A stretch of DNA of 64,000 nucleotides from Nostoc linckia FACHB-104 (GCF_014696615.1 NZ_JACJQJ010000006.1:62001-126000); one strand, 5' to 3'; positions 36,896-47,473 are shown, counted from the first letter of the stretch. Notes: a model not told the origin generated them from the sequence alone. Made by a program: numbers and translations.

Positions 36896-39007
36896 ATGAC
36901 TTCCCCGATTCGCTTTTTGATGTGTGCCCCTGACCACTATGATGTGGACTATGTAATTAATCCCTGGATGGAAGGGAACATTCATAAATCATCGCGCGAT
37001 CGCGCTGTGGAACAGTGGCAAAAACTCTACCATGTCCTGAAAGAACACGCCATTGTAGATTTAGTACCACCAGAAAAAGGTTGGCCTGATATGGTATTTA
37101 CCGCCAACGCTGGCTTAGTGTTGGGGGATAATGTAGTTCTGAGTCGCTTTTTACACAAAGAACGTCAGGGAGAAGAGCCTTACTTCCAAAAATGGTTTGA
37201 AGCCAACGGTTACACAGTGCATGTATTACCTAAAGACTTGCCCTTTGAAGGCGCAGGGGATGCACTGTTAGATCGGGAAGGACGCTGGTTATGGGCGGGT
37301 TACGGCTTCCGTTCAGAATTAGATTCTCACCCCTACTTAGCCAAGTGGCTGGATATTGAAGTATTATCACTACGGCTCATTGATGAGCGTTTTTATCATT
37401 TAGATACCTGCTTCTGTCCCTTAGCTAACGGTTATTTACTTTATTATCCCGGTGCGTTTGATTCCTACTCCAACCGCTTAATTGAAATGCGAGTAGCAGC
37501 AGAAAAGCGTATTGCTATTGAAGAAGCTGACGCGGTGAATTTCGCCTGTAATGCGGTGAATGTGGACAGCATCGTCATCATGAACAAGGCGAGTGATAGT
37601 TTAAAAACACGCCTGGCGAATGTAGGCTTCCAAATCATTGAAACACCGCTAAAAGAATTTCTCAAAGCTGGTGGTGCGGCGAAATGTCTCACCCTGCGGG
37701 TAACAGAACCAATTAGAGATGAAGTTCATGCGAATGTTTCTGTAGAAAGTCGGATTATTCGCCTAGAAGGTCACTTGCTGGATTCTGGCTTGATTAACCG
37801 CGCTTTAGACTTGATTGTCGATACAGGTGGAAGCTTTCAAGTATTGAATTTCAACTTGGGCGAACAGCGCCAAAGTACCTCAGCAGCCGAAGTGAAAGTT
37901 TCAGCACCATCCCATGAGGTGATGGAAGAGATTATTTCTCAGCTGATTGATTTAGGTGCTGTAGACTTACCTCAAGACGAACGAGATGCCAAACTAGAAC
38001 CTGTGGTGCAAGCAGGTGTAGCACCCGATGATTTCTATGTGAGTACAATTTATCCTACCGAAGTGCGGATTCATGGTGAGTGGGTAAAGGTACAAAATCA
38101 GCGCATGGATGGCGCGATCGCCATTACTCAATCTGCTAATGGCTATGTTGCTAAGTGTAAAATATTACGCGATTTAGAGGTAGGCGAACAAGTTGTAGTA
38201 GATGTGCAAGGTATTCGCACCATCCGCAAAACCGAATCGCGGGAACAGCGGAATGCTCAAGAATTTAGCTTTATGTCAGCAGGGGTTTCTAGCGAACGCC
38301 GTGTGGAATTAGTTGTAGAGCAAGTAGCTTGGGAATTACGTAAAATTCGGGATGCTGGCGGTAAAGTAGTTGTCACGGCTGGCCCAGTTGTAATTCATAC
38401 TGGGGGTGGCGAACATCTATCGCGGCTAATTCGGGAAGGCTACGTACAAGCACTGTTGGGCGGAAATGCGATCGCAGTCCATGACATCGAGCAAAATATC
38501 ATGGGTACGTCCCTCGGTGTTGATATGAAGCGGGGTGTCGCCGTCCGGGGTGGACACCGCCATCACTTGAAGGTAATTAATAGCGTTCGCCGCTATGGAA
38601 GCATTGCCAAAGCTGTAGAGGCGGGTGCAATTAAGAGTGGCGTAATGTATGAATGTGTACAAAATCATGTACCGTTTGTACTTGCCGGTTCAATTCGGGA
38701 TGATGGGCCTTTACCTGATACCCAAATGGATTTGATTAAAGCACAGCAGGAATACGCTAAACACCTGGAAGGTGCAGAAATGATTTTAATGCTGTCTAGT
38801 ATGCTGCACTCCATTGGTGTAGGGAACATGACACCTGCGGGCGTGAAAATGGTCTGTGTGGATATTAATCCAGCTGTGGTCACCAAGTTAAGCGATCGCG
38901 GTTCCATAGAATCTGTGGGTGTGGTGACAGATGTGGGATTATTCCTCAGTCTGCTGACACAGCAACTCGATAAGTTGACAAGTCCTTATCGGGCAGTGGT
39001 AGGTTAA
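36896..39007 (+). CDS. agrE: Bifunctional arginine dihydrolase / ornithine cyclodeaminase AgrE
   Basis: A 703-residue fusion. The N-terminal ~280 residues are a guanidine-group-modifying enzyme that splits arginine to ornithine, CO2 and two ammonia (ArgZ/AgrE). Active-site residues are in place: Asn71 (TANAG), Glu118 (PFEGAGD), His168 (YHLDTC) and Cys264 (AKCLTL). A middle LOR/SDH region leads to the C-terminal NAD-dependent domain, which forms proline from ornithine in Anabaena AgrE (length matches). In heterocystous cyanobacteria it completes breakdown of the arginine released from cyanophycin. It is followed 29 bases later by a DUF2085 gene. Confidence 0.93.
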   Translation: MTSPIRFLMCAPDHYDVDYVINPWMEGNIHKSSRDRAVEQWQKLYHVLKEHAIVDLVPPEKGWPDMVFTANAGLVLGDNVVLSRFLHKERQGEEPYFQKWFEANGYTVHVLPKDLPFEGAGDALLDREGRWLWAGYGFRSELDSHPYLAKWLDIEVLSLRLIDERFYHLDTCFCPLANGYLLYYPGAFDSYSNRLIEMRVAAEKRIAIEEADAVNFACNAVNVDSIVIMNKASDSLKTRLANVGFQIIETPLKEFLKAGGAAKCLTLRVTEPIRDEVHANVSVESRIIRLEGHLLDSGLINRALDLIVDTGGSFQVLNFNLGEQRQSTSAAEVKVSAPSHEVMEEIISQLIDLGAVDLPQDERDAKLEPVVQAGVAPDDFYVSTIYPTEVRIHGEWVKVQNQRMDGAIAITQSANGYVAKCKILRDLEVGEQVVVDVQGIRTIRKTESREQRNAQEFSFMSAGVSSERRVELVVEQVAWELRKIRDAGGKVVVTAGPVVIHTGGGEHLSRLIREGYVQALLGGNAIAVHDIEQNIMGTSLGVDMKRGVAVRGGHRHHLKVINSVRRYGSIAKAVEAGAIKSGVMYECVQNHVPFVLAGSIRDDGPLPDTQMDLIKAQQEYAKHLEGAEMILMLSSMLHSIGVGNMTPAGVKMVCVDINPAVVTKLSDRGSIESVGVVTDVGLFLSLLTQQLDKLTSPYRAVVG

Positions 39008-39036
39008 GAAAAACCTCACAAAAACTAAGAAAGGGA

Positions 39037-39549
39037 ATGATGAGAGTAGCTTTCAAAAGAGAGTTGCAAATTAATTGGGTCAGTGCGATCGCTGATTTTA
39101 TGCTGGCGGGTATGGTAATCGGCCCGCTAGCTGCTCCCTTTCTTGCTGCCTCTGGGACATTTTTATTACCAGAAATTGCCAATATTATTTATTTCATGGG
39201 CGATCATGTTTGCCCGCAACCGGATATGGGGTTAGATTTTGCACCACCTTATATCATGGCTGTATGTATGCGTTGTTATGGCACCGTCACAGGTTTATTC
39301 ATAACGCGCTTATTATATGGTGCAACTGGCGGTAAAGGTTTTTACTGGTTAAGCCAGTATGGTTGGAGTGGTGTAGCCATAGCCAGCGTGTTGATGATGG
39401 CTTATCCCTTAGAATTAGCAGCGCAAGTTCTTGACTTGTGGAGTTTTAATAATTATCTTGTCACGCCCTTTGGATTAATTACAGGTTTGGCGTGGGGGTT
39501 ATTTACTATGCCAATTTTACATGGGCAGCTTTCATCTGATGAAAACTGA
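39037..39549 (+). CDS. DUF2085 membrane protein
   Basis: A 170-residue membrane protein with four hydrophobic segments. The DUF2085 hallmark is present: HVCPQPDMGLDF and then MAVCMRCYGTVTGLF, a conserved Cys/Arg-Cys pattern. The function is unknown. It starts 29 bases after agrE after an AAAGGG stretch; ATG 39040 is nearly equivalent to ATG 39037. Probably co-transcribed with agrE, but no functional link is established. Confidence 0.8.
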   Translation: MMRVAFKRELQINWVSAIADFMLAGMVIGPLAAPFLAASGTFLLPEIANIIYFMGDHVCPQPDMGLDFAPPYIMAVCMRCYGTVTGLFITRLLYGATGGKGFYWLSQYGWSGVAIASVLMMAYPLELAAQVLDLWSFNNYLVTPFGLITGLAWGLFTMPILHGQLSSDEN

Positions 39550-39683
39550 CTCTATTTTTTATTAATTATTTCACAACTTCCCCAGCATGTTTTTTGAAGT
39601 TATGGGCAAACCTGCGACAGTTTGCAATGAGTACACATTTACCTCTGTAGAAATTAAACAACCCTGACGATGGATTGTGCAAC

Positions 39684-39995
39684 TTAAAAGCAGAATAGCT
39701 TATCATCAATAAATTTTGCGTGAAATCGACGTAGGCGCAGCCCGTCGCAGGCATCGACACCTTTACCTAAAACTTGAGATTTCAAATCGTAGCCTGATTC
39801 TTGGAAAGTGACTAACCCTACATTACCGCGAGTAGGTACTTGTCCTTTCTCAATGGCTTTTAAATGTTTGCCGTTCTGATCGGATTTTAATCCCAACTTT
39901 ATTTGTGCATCAGCAAATGACACTAATAGACCATTAGTTGAAACATATACAGTATCAAGTAGAATATCAGCCCAATTGTCGGGTAAAGCGTCCAT
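39684..39995 (-). CDS. Hypothetical protein with a repeat-derived C-terminal tail
   Basis: A 103-residue ORF. Residues 1-75 read like a natural small protein (LLDTVYVSTNGLLVSFADAQ, then IKLGLKSDQNGKHLKAIEKG). The last ~25 residues (VDACDGLRLRRFHAKF...) are encoded by CGATGCCTGCGACGGGCTGC and flanks, which resembles the dispersed repeat that also inserted in the amidase gene at 44654-44683. The original C-terminus may thus be lost. No ribosome site is clear. I do not recognise the family. Confidence 0.45.
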   Translation of the reverse strand: MDALPDNWADILLDTVYVSTNGLLVSFADAQIKLGLKSDQNGKHLKAIEKGQVPTRGNVGLVTFQESGYDLKSQVLGKGVDACDGLRLRRFHAKFIDDKLFCF

Positions 39996-40714
39996 TTGAT
40001 TAATTTACAGGAAGGAACACAATAAACCAAAATTAGCCCAGCAATTAATTTAAGCTGAGTGCAAAAAATATAAGTAGTTAAACAAAATTAATTACACAAA
40101 GTCATTGCGAATGGAGCGGAGCGAAATGAAGCAATCACAAGGGTTGGGATTGCTTCGCTGCGCTCGCAATGACTGTAATTAATTTTGCGTGGTTACTTAC
40201 CCAATCAATATTAACCATGCCAATCTTACATGAGTTTATGACAGGCCAAAAAACTTTGTACTAACCGTAAATAGGATAGTTAAATCAAGCCTAAATAATC
40301 ACACTTAATCGTTACTTATATCAAAAAATACAATATACAGGCGATCGCCAACTTGGGAGAATGTCTAAATTTGCACTCATGAACCGAATATTCAACCTTT
40401 GATTCGTCTTACACTTACTCATCATTTTGATAGTCATGTTTCTGATTGCAATATAACAGCATAATCACTTACGTAATTTTAATGGCATAGTCATTAGTTA
40501 ATTATAGATAAAATCAAGTTTTTATAAGCTTAGTAAAGCTTTTATTCTTATTAGTATTCGTATAAATATGTCATGAAATATACTTTATTGCTATTTTTAT
40601 TTACGTATAGCAGTGCTAGGTTAATGAATGTAGGAGAAAAACATAGTTGCAGACAATAAATAGCTGAATTTTCTTGCTACATGACTAGACTTTTATTTAG
40701 CCCCTTGTATTGAT
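39996..40714. other. Gene-poor gap upstream of the PEP-CTERM gene
   Basis: Contains a large hairpin repeat (40084-40186), and a short ORF-like stretch at 40217-40263 whose first codons resemble the 3' end of the DUF2085 gene. The rest is AT-rich upstream DNA of the PEP-CTERM gene. Confidence 0.55.
40084..40186. repeat. Long imperfect inverted repeat (MITE/REP-like hairpin)
   Basis: Outer arms AAAATTAATTACA (40084-40096) and TGTAATTAATTTT (40174-40186) are perfect complements. Inner arms GTCATTGCGA...GAAGCAATC and GATTGCTTCG...TCGCAATGAC also pair. The inner core is GC-rich in an AT-rich gap. It looks like a small mobile hairpin repeat inserted within an AT-rich palindrome. Confidence 0.7.
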
Positions 40715-41395
40715 ATGAAATTTATTCCTGCTGGTCTTCAGAAGCTATCAATTGCTAGTTTTGTTTTTTGTTCAGTTTTGAGTGTTAGTCAAGTTAAGCC
40801 TGCTAGCGCTAGCAATCTGGTGGTTAATGGTAGCTTTGAACAAACCTTACTTACTGGTGGTACAGACATCAACGACGGTGGTTGGAAAACATACGACGAG
40901 ATTTTAGGTTGGAAGGCTACTCAAGGCGGCAAAATTGAAATTCAAAGGGGAGCAGCCGGCACGGCTCAAGATGGGAAACAACTGACAGAATTGGATAGCC
41001 ATTACTATACAAATCAGGACAAAATTGGCATTTTTCAGGATATTGCTACCGAAATTGGTAGTAAATATCGCCTATCATTTTTCTATTCACCGCGCCCTAA
41101 TACAGAAGCAACGGAAAATAACTTTACTGTTCTGTTTGGTAACGTACTCAACCAGACTATCTCCGGTGGTAAAGGTGGTACGCAAACAAAATGGTTGGAG
41201 TATACGGCTGATATTGTTGCCAATAGTAACTTGTCTCGCTTGCAATTTGACTATGATGTCAAGAATGATTCTGTCAATACCTACGGTTCTTACATCGATA
41301 ATATTCGCTTACAAAAAGTTCCAGAACCGGGGACTCTGTTAGGCATTGCACTGGTTGGTTTAGCTTTAGCCTACAACAGAAAGTTTGCTGCTTAG
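40715..41395 (+). CDS. DUF642-domain protein with PEP-CTERM sorting signal
   Basis: A 226-residue exported protein. A signal peptide occupies about 1-31 (ending KPASA). The body is a DUF642/galactose-binding-like beta-sandwich (NLVVNGSFEQTLLTGG, DEILGWKATQGGKIEIQRG, LQFDYDVKNDSVNTYGSYID). The C-terminus is VPEPGTLLGIALVGLALAYN followed by a basic end: a canonical PEP-CTERM signal, cut and processed by an exosortase (EpsH/XrtA-type). It is likely a surface or extracellular-matrix protein. No exosortase gene is in the window. Confidence 0.9.
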   Translation: MKFIPAGLQKLSIASFVFCSVLSVSQVKPASASNLVVNGSFEQTLLTGGTDINDGGWKTYDEILGWKATQGGKIEIQRGAAGTAQDGKQLTELDSHYYTNQDKIGIFQDIATEIGSKYRLSFFYSPRPNTEATENNFTVLFGNVLNQTISGGKGGTQTKWLEYTADIVANSNLSRLQFDYDVKNDSVNTYGSYIDNIRLQKVPEPGTLLGIALVGLALAYNRKFAA

Positions 41396-41396
41396 T

Positions 41397-41459
41397 CCTG
41401 TTTAATCACTCTCGCTAGATAAAGATTTAAAACCCTAATTTTCCAGGCTTTGATTAATT
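41397..41459 (+). repeat. Direct repeat, copy 1 (second copy at 41826-41890)
   Basis: CCTGTTTAATCACTCTCGCT and the following 43 bases recur at 41826-41890 with about 75-80% identity, including AAAACCCTAATT / AAAACCCTGATT. Copy 1 starts two bases after the PEP-CTERM stop codon. Confidence 0.65.
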
Positions 41460-41658
41460 GTACGTGAGTATCCCAGGAAGGCGCATCTGCGGGAAGGGCG
41501 AAAGAAACAAAGGTAAGGCAAGGGGATGAAGAAGTTGTAATCTAGGGAGCAAGGCAATTTTTGGATAGTAAAAACCGCAAGTATAGTGGTGCGAATTCGC
41601 CCATTGTGAGTCTGGTTTTGGTTTAAGCGGATTTGGGATAAGATATGACCTCTGTGGT

Positions 41659-41687
41659 AAGCCTCTCTCCTGGTAGGAGAGAGGCTT
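41659..41687 (+). terminator. Perfect 13-bp hairpin with T-run
   Basis: AAGCCTCTCTCCT, loop GGT, AGGAGAGAGGCTT, then CAAGATTTTTTTG. It is 264 bases after the PEP-CTERM stop. It may be a terminator, but the CTCTCTCC motif is also a frequent intergenic repeat in cyanobacteria. Confidence 0.5.
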
Positions 41688-41825
41688 CAAGATTTTTTTG
41701 AATAAAGTCATACCAAATTAAATCATGGTTGCGACACCAATATATTCTAGAGGGCACTGCCATGCCCCTACAATCTGTCGCATTCTTGTTTCAAATTGGT
41801 ATCAGAACTACGAACCTAAAATAAC

Positions 41826-41890
41826 CCTGTTTAATCACTCTCGGTAGGTAAAAATCTAAAACCCTGATTATTGCAGAGTTTTATCAATTT
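41826..41890 (+). repeat. Direct repeat, copy 2
   Basis: Second copy of the repeat at 41397-41459. Confidence 0.65.
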
Positions 41891-42011
41891 AGGCGGAGGT
41901 TGGTTTAAAAAACGAAATCCAACACCCAAAAACTTTGGTATTGTTGAGGTTTCACACAGTAAGCCCAACATTGTATTTTATACGATCGCTCTCTTCCCTA
42001 ATTACCAAAAT

Positions 42012-43769
42012 CTACTGCGCTTTCTTAAACCACTCCACAATCCCATCCGCTAGCACTTTCGCCATTTTCTTCTGTTGTTCTGGGTTGACTATCTGCTCAA
42101 ATTCATCAGGATTACTCATAAAACCTAGCTCTAGTAACACTGATGGCGCAGTATGGGGACGTGTCAGCGCTAAGTTATTCCAAAACACGCCAAAAGAAGG
42201 TCTACCTAAATTTTTTACTAGCCGATTTTGCAGTAAGATAGCCAAACTCTGCGCTTGGGGATGATACCAATAGGTACTTACACCTTGAGTTTTTTCTGCA
42301 TCGCCATCATCAGGGAGAAATCGATAATGGAAGGTAAGAGCGATCGCAGGTTCTTGTTGATCAATCATTTTCTGGCGTTCTCCCAGAGACATATCGCGAT
42401 CATCTTCCCTCGTCATCATTACTGTTGCGCCTCGCTGTACTAATTCGTCGCGCAGTAATTTTGTCACTCTCAAATTTAAATCTTTGGCTAAATCACCTGT
42501 TGGCCCAGTTGCACCAAATTCTTGTCCCCCATGTCCTGGGTTTAGTAAAATCTTGACTCCAGATAATGGCTTTTGTTGCTTATTAGGAATAATTGGCAGA
42601 TGACGCAAACTCAAAATTAAACTTGTATCTTTGTATGCCAGCTTATATCCCCACTGTTGCTTGTTTTTGAGATAAAAAGTGTATTCCACCTTGTCTGGAG
42701 CGATTTGCTGCCAATCTAAGCGAGAAATTAAAGGGGTATCCTTTAGGCGAATAATGTCTGTTTGGGCAGTAGTATTATGCAGTGTGAGGGTAAAAGTTCC
42801 TTCACCTTGTGCAAGGCTAATGGGTACAGGTGCTTGCAGGGGAAATATGATTTCAGTTCTTGCTGATAATTGACGAGATGTCACACTGCGAATAATTGAG
42901 TTTGGTGCAACTGCTCCTAGAAGCATACGAGTTTCTTGGCTATTGATCCAGCCGCCATAATCAAGACGCAGCCAATCCCCTTCCTTACCCGTAACAGCAG
43001 CCATAACACCTTTCGGTAGTGGTGTCAGCCGCGAATGATCTGTACTTGGGCCAGTACGAACCACAGCCGCTTCGGCAGTTACTTCTACCACTGGTAGTTG
43101 ATTGGGTATGAGAGTTTGAACTTTGCCAGAACTTGACTGAGTCAGCGTCTTACCATTGAGAGTAAGTTGAAATTCCGGTTGTTGCCAATCACCTGCTGTT
43201 TGTAATGTCGTACATCCCTGATATTTACTAGGAGTCAATTCAGGAACAGGTTTATTTTTATTAATAAAGATTGCCGCATTACCAGGTAGAGAAAACTGTT
43301 GTTTTTGGGGCAATAAATTAACAGTGTGACTACCAATTTTTACCCCCACCTTAGCATTTAGAGGTGCAACAGCACTAAAACAAATTTCTTCTCCTGGTAG
43401 TCGGGAAATATCAACTGCTGGAGTCAGAGAATTGGCAGCAAAAGCTAACCCCTGTGGTATCTCTAGCTGATTAGCCACGCGAGTAACTCGCATCTGCAAT
43501 TCTTGGTTTTGATAACGTACAGTAAATAAATTCTCTCCCAATTCCAAGGGAAAACTGGGAGCGAAATGACCAGATTTACTACGATTAATAGGTAGACCAT
43601 TAATTAACACTTCTCCGGTTGCTGGTGCAGTACCAAGGAAAAAAATCTGATCTGTCTTTGTCTTGTGATTTTTTGGTGGATAAATCAGCTGAAGTGTTTT
43701 CTCTTCTCCCCACGCTACGCTACAGAGAAGGACAGAACCCAAAACTATTAATTGTAAAAATGGTCGCAT
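42012..43769 (-). CDS. AMIN/SH3/Amidase_3-type protein with a degenerate zinc site
   Basis: A 585-residue exported protein, paralogue of the next gene. From ATG 43769 there is a signal peptide (MRPFLQLIVLGSVLLCSVAW), N-terminal beta domains, a bacterial SH3 domain (VRTGPSTDHSRLTPLPKGVM) and a C-terminal Amidase_3 domain. The first zinc His is kept (NPGHGGQE) and so is the catalytic Glu (LLELGFMSNPDE). The second zinc ligand, the Glu of EKD, is Ala here (GDLAKDLNL; codon at 42486-42488), and the SxHxN motif reads TFHYR. The protein may therefore bind peptidoglycan without cutting it. It lies 98 bases after its paralogue (from its start to the paralogue's stop). Confidence 0.85.
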   Translation of the reverse strand: MRPFLQLIVLGSVLLCSVAWGEEKTLQLIYPPKNHKTKTDQIFFLGTAPATGEVLINGLPINRSKSGHFAPSFPLELGENLFTVRYQNQELQMRVTRVANQLEIPQGLAFAANSLTPAVDISRLPGEEICFSAVAPLNAKVGVKIGSHTVNLLPQKQQFSLPGNAAIFINKNKPVPELTPSKYQGCTTLQTAGDWQQPEFQLTLNGKTLTQSSSGKVQTLIPNQLPVVEVTAEAAVVRTGPSTDHSRLTPLPKGVMAAVTGKEGDWLRLDYGGWINSQETRMLLGAVAPNSIIRSVTSRQLSARTEIIFPLQAPVPISLAQGEGTFTLTLHNTTAQTDIIRLKDTPLISRLDWQQIAPDKVEYTFYLKNKQQWGYKLAYKDTSLILSLRHLPIIPNKQQKPLSGVKILLNPGHGGQEFGATGPTGDLAKDLNLRVTKLLRDELVQRGATVMMTREDDRDMSLGERQKMIDQQEPAIALTFHYRFLPDDGDAEKTQGVSTYWYHPQAQSLAILLQNRLVKNLGRPSFGVFWNNLALTRPHTAPSVLLELGFMSNPDEFEQIVNPEQQKKMAKVLADGIVEWFKKAQ

Positions 43770-43867
43770 CAATTCACTGAACCAACTGACAAACGGGTAA
43801 TTATTAATGGGGATGAATAAAGAGGAAGGAGGGGAGAAATCACAAACACCAAACACCCATCAGGTAA

Positions 43868-45646
43868 TTAGCGTACAGACTTAAACCACTCAGTAATACC
43901 GTCTGCTAACACTGTAGCCATTTTCTTCTGTGACTGCGGATTGACTACCTGCTCAAATTCCTCAGGATTACTCATAAAACCTAACTCCAGCAAAACCGAT
44001 GGCGCAGCGGTGGGCCGTGTCAACGCCAAATTATTCCAAAACACACCATAGGAAGGTTTACCAAGATTTTTGACTACATAGTTATGCAAAAATAATGCTA
44101 AACTGTGCGATTGGGTGTTATACCAAAAAGTTCCAAATCCCTTAGTCTTTTCGGCATCACCATCATCAGGTAGCGAGTTGTGATGAACGGAAAGAGCGAT
44201 CGCAGGTTCTTCTTTACTAATAATTGCCTGTCGTTCAACTAAGGATACATCGCGATCGTCCTCTCTGGTTAGTACTACAGTTGCCCCACGCTTCACCAAC
44301 TCGTCGCGCAGCAGCTTGGATACTACCAAATTGACATCTTTTTCTAAATAGCCAGTTGGGCCACTGGCACCTGATTCTTTACCCCCATGTCCGGGATCTA
44401 GTAAAATCCTGATACCGGATAAGGGTTTGCGTGTTTTGTCTTTAATTACAGGCGGATGACGCAAAGCCAAAATCAGGCTTGTACCTTCGTATCTCAGATG
44501 ATATCCCCACTGTTGAGATTTTTTGAGATAAAAGGTGTATTGCACCTGTCCGGGAGTTAACTGTCGCCAATCTAGGCGAGAAATTAGGGGATTTTCATCC
44601 GTGCGAACAATATCCGTTTGGGCGGTTGTATTGTAAAGAGTGAGGGCAAAAGAGCGTAGACCGCAGGACTTGCCGCAGGCATCGCTTTGTTGTACGCTCA
44701 CAGGAACGGGAACTTCTAGCGGAAAAACAATCTCTGTGGCGCTAGGAAGTTTTCGGTAACCTACACTCCGAATAATAGTGTGTGGTGAAATAGCACCTGG
44801 TAAAACTTGGGTTTCTTTAGCATTAATCCAAGCACCATAATCTAGACGTAACCATTCACCTTCCTTCCCTGTGACTGCGGCTTGTGTTCTTTTTGGTAGT
44901 GGTGTGAGTCTAGAATAGTCAGTACTAGGGCCAGTGCGAGCTACGCCTGAGTCTGCTGTTACTTCAATCACTGGCAATTGTGTGGGTGCAAGAATTTGAA
45001 TTTTGCCAGTACCTTGCTGAGTTATAGTCTTACCATCCAGCGTCAGCTGAAACTCAGGTGTTCCCAAGTCGGCGGCAGCTGCCAGTGTTGTGCAACCTTG
45101 GTAGTTTCCTACGGTAGACTTATTAGCAGGTTGATTTCGCCCGGTTAAGGCAGCCAAATTACTTGGGAGTTGTGCCTTACTAGGTTGGGGTGCAAGGGCA
45201 ATAGTTTGATTAGCCAATTTGACAGTAACACTCGCGTTTGAAGGTGCAATAGCGCTAAAACAAATCAATTCTCCTGGTAGTCTGGCAATGTCGGCTGCTG
45301 GAGTGAGGGAATCTTTGGCAAAGGCTAAACCTTGTGGTAGAACAGGCTGAGTACTAAGCCTTGTCACCTTAATCTGAAGTTCTTGATTTTGGTGACGCAC
45401 AGTAAACAGGTTATCTCCCAATTGCAAGGGGACACTGGGAGCAAAATGGCCTGCTTTGCTGCGGGTAACTGCCTTACCATTAATCAAAACCTGACCATTT
45501 GATGGTGCAGTACCCAGAAAAAATATTTTTTCTGCACTGGTTTGGTAGTTTGTCTGAGGAAAAACTACTAAGAGAGATGAGTTTGCCAAAGCTATTGAGG
45601 AGGTGATGAGAAAGCTAAATATTACTAGTAGTACAAGTTTTTTCAC
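43868..45646 (-). CDS. N-acetylmuramoyl-L-alanine amidase (Amidase_3) with AMIN and SH3 domains
   Basis: A 592-residue exported amidase that cuts the bond between MurNAc and the stem peptide. No ATG is in frame near the start; GTG 45646 gives a good signal peptide (MKKLVLLVIFSFLITSSIAL), while a TTG at 45688 would add 14 residues. The SH3 domain (ARTGPSTDYSRLTPLPKR) precedes the catalytic domain. All metal-site residues are present: DPGHGGKE, YLEKDVNL and SVHHNS, plus catalytic Glu in LLELGF. Residues DACGKSCGLR before FALTLYN are extra compared with the paralogue and are encoded by a repeat (44654-44683). Confidence 0.88.
   Translation of the reverse strand: MKKLVLLVIFSFLITSSIALANSSLLVVFPQTNYQTSAEKIFFLGTAPSNGQVLINGKAVTRSKAGHFAPSVPLQLGDNLFTVRHQNQELQIKVTRLSTQPVLPQGLAFAKDSLTPAADIARLPGELICFSAIAPSNASVTVKLANQTIALAPQPSKAQLPSNLAALTGRNQPANKSTVGNYQGCTTLAAAADLGTPEFQLTLDGKTITQQGTGKIQILAPTQLPVIEVTADSGVARTGPSTDYSRLTPLPKRTQAAVTGKEGEWLRLDYGAWINAKETQVLPGAISPHTIIRSVGYRKLPSATEIVFPLEVPVPVSVQQSDACGKSCGLRSFALTLYNTTAQTDIVRTDENPLISRLDWRQLTPGQVQYTFYLKKSQQWGYHLRYEGTSLILALRHPPVIKDKTRKPLSGIRILLDPGHGGKESGASGPTGYLEKDVNLVVSKLLRDELVKRGATVVLTREDDRDVSLVERQAIISKEEPAIALSVHHNSLPDDGDAEKTKGFGTFWYNTQSHSLALFLHNYVVKNLGKPSYGVFWNNLALTRPTAAPSVLLELGFMSNPEEFEQVVNPQSQKKMATVLADGITEWFKSVR
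44654..44683 (-). repeat. 30-base repeat captured inside the amidase gene
   Basis: Encodes DACGKSCGLR. The tandem paralogue runs SLAQGEGTFTLTL at the matching place, eight residues shorter. The segment CCGCAGGCATCG recurs in similar form in the 3' part of the ORF at 39684-39995. Direct local evidence for insertion of a short repeat into a coding gene. Confidence 0.75.
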
Positions 45647-45826
45647 AGCGAGAACACAGAAGATTTCACGATAGTGACTGTGGCACAATGACCAAGAAAG
45701 GATGAAGGGTTGAAGACTAAAGGATGAAGGTTAAAAGGTATTAGCCCTTGGTTTGCCCAAGATAAGCTGAAATTTCAGACTTCACACTTTACACTTCATA
45801 CTTCAGATGACGCGATGTATTTTTAG

Positions 45827-47473
<1,647 letters not shown>

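Larger units (their letters stand above)
41396..42011. other. Gap between the PEP-CTERM gene and the amidases
   Basis: Holds a pair of diverged direct repeats (41397-41459 and 41826-41890), a perfect 13-bp hairpin (41659-41687) and an AATTGGTAT-type intergenic repeat near 41790-41805. No gene is supported. Confidence 0.6.

Noticed and set aside
39566-39760. 64-codon minus-strand ORF overlapping the 3' end of the hypothetical gene at 39684
   Set aside because: It overlaps the repeat-containing end in another frame and lacks any signal; probably a shadow.
45688-45688. TTG at 45688 as start of the active amidase
   Set aside because: GTG 45646 gives a compact signal peptide, while the 14 extra residues are polar and unlike a signal sequence.
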